From contig REEF01000397.1 in assembly GCA_007695205.1 (NCBI GenBank), positions 1 through 6,338 on the forward strand: DNA of 6,338 bases. The letters run 5' to 3'. Shown here piece after piece: positions 6,333 through 6,338 of this stretch. Numbering within the stretch: position 1 is the first letter of the stretch; each line of letters starts with the position of its first letter. The DNA comes from Planctomycetaceae bacterium (GTDB lineage Bacteria > Planctomycetota > Planctomycetia > Pirellulales > Pirellulaceae). The notes beneath the pieces were generated by a model. It was not told where the DNA came from. It did not search any database and worked only from the letters and a program-made list of their open reading frames with translations. The translations under genes and the position numbers were made by a program.

Positions 6333-6338
6333 CGGCAA

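Larger units (their letters stand above)
6047..6338. other. Non-coding region upstream of the response regulator
   Basis: No gene is supported here. The region holds the ribosome site GGGGAG (complement at 6054-6059), the 7 bp inverted repeat, one dispersed element and one REP-like pair, which together cover most of it. A promoter for the response regulator could not be identified with confidence. Confidence 0.6.

Noticed and set aside
6061..6338. Small open frames upstream of the response regulator
   Set aside because: They cross repeat elements and hairpins, lack ribosome sites and show no protein-like composition.
1..6338. CRISPR array, tRNA, rRNA, riboswitch or defence system
   Set aside because: No regularly spaced direct repeats, no tRNA-like cloverleaf or rRNA sequence, and no nuclease, toxin or defence-type domain was seen on either strand by eye.

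Overview
This GC-rich window looks like chromosome from a planctomycete, most likely a Pirellulaceae relative. That placement is an inference from gene families: a very large secreted beta-propeller protein with PQQ-type repeats fused to a methyltransferase-like domain, a Tat-exported Gfo/Idh/MocA oxidoreductase, and a NarL-type response regulator. No rRNA, tRNA, CRISPR array or intact transposase gene is visible.

Layout. Three genes are well supported. A 1103-residue propeller/methyltransferase protein reads leftward over 75-3386, with a good sigma70-like promoter just upstream. A 447-residue Tat-signal oxidoreductase reads rightward over 3966-5309, so the two are divergent across about 580 bp of non-coding DNA. 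A 210-residue response regulator (5414-6046, leftward, GTG start) converges on the oxidoreductase with 104 bp between the stops. The genes do not form an operon. The first two encode predicted exported proteins and could take part in envelope sugar metabolism, but the sequence gives no direct evidence of a shared pathway.

The most unusual content is in the intergenic DNA, which carries at least three kinds of short repeat. (1) Two paired, inverted, GTGG-headed hairpin units (3779-3860 and 6249-6332) share the loop GCGCCGA while their stems differ by compensated changes. This is the architecture of REP/BIME elements. (2) A roughly 50-75 bp composite element starts with TAAGCACCCGGCCAGG and ends with GGTCGGGAGT(CGTTTT). 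It occurs three times: at the 3' end of the propeller gene, at the 3' end of the oxidoreductase gene, and upstream of the response regulator. Two copies align without gaps at 38 of 52 positions. (3) A 79 bp element with imperfect inverted ends (3480-3558) lies just upstream of the propeller gene's promoter. Together these suggest a genome seeded with small, non-autonomous palindromic elements. No new enzyme system or defence system is apparent.
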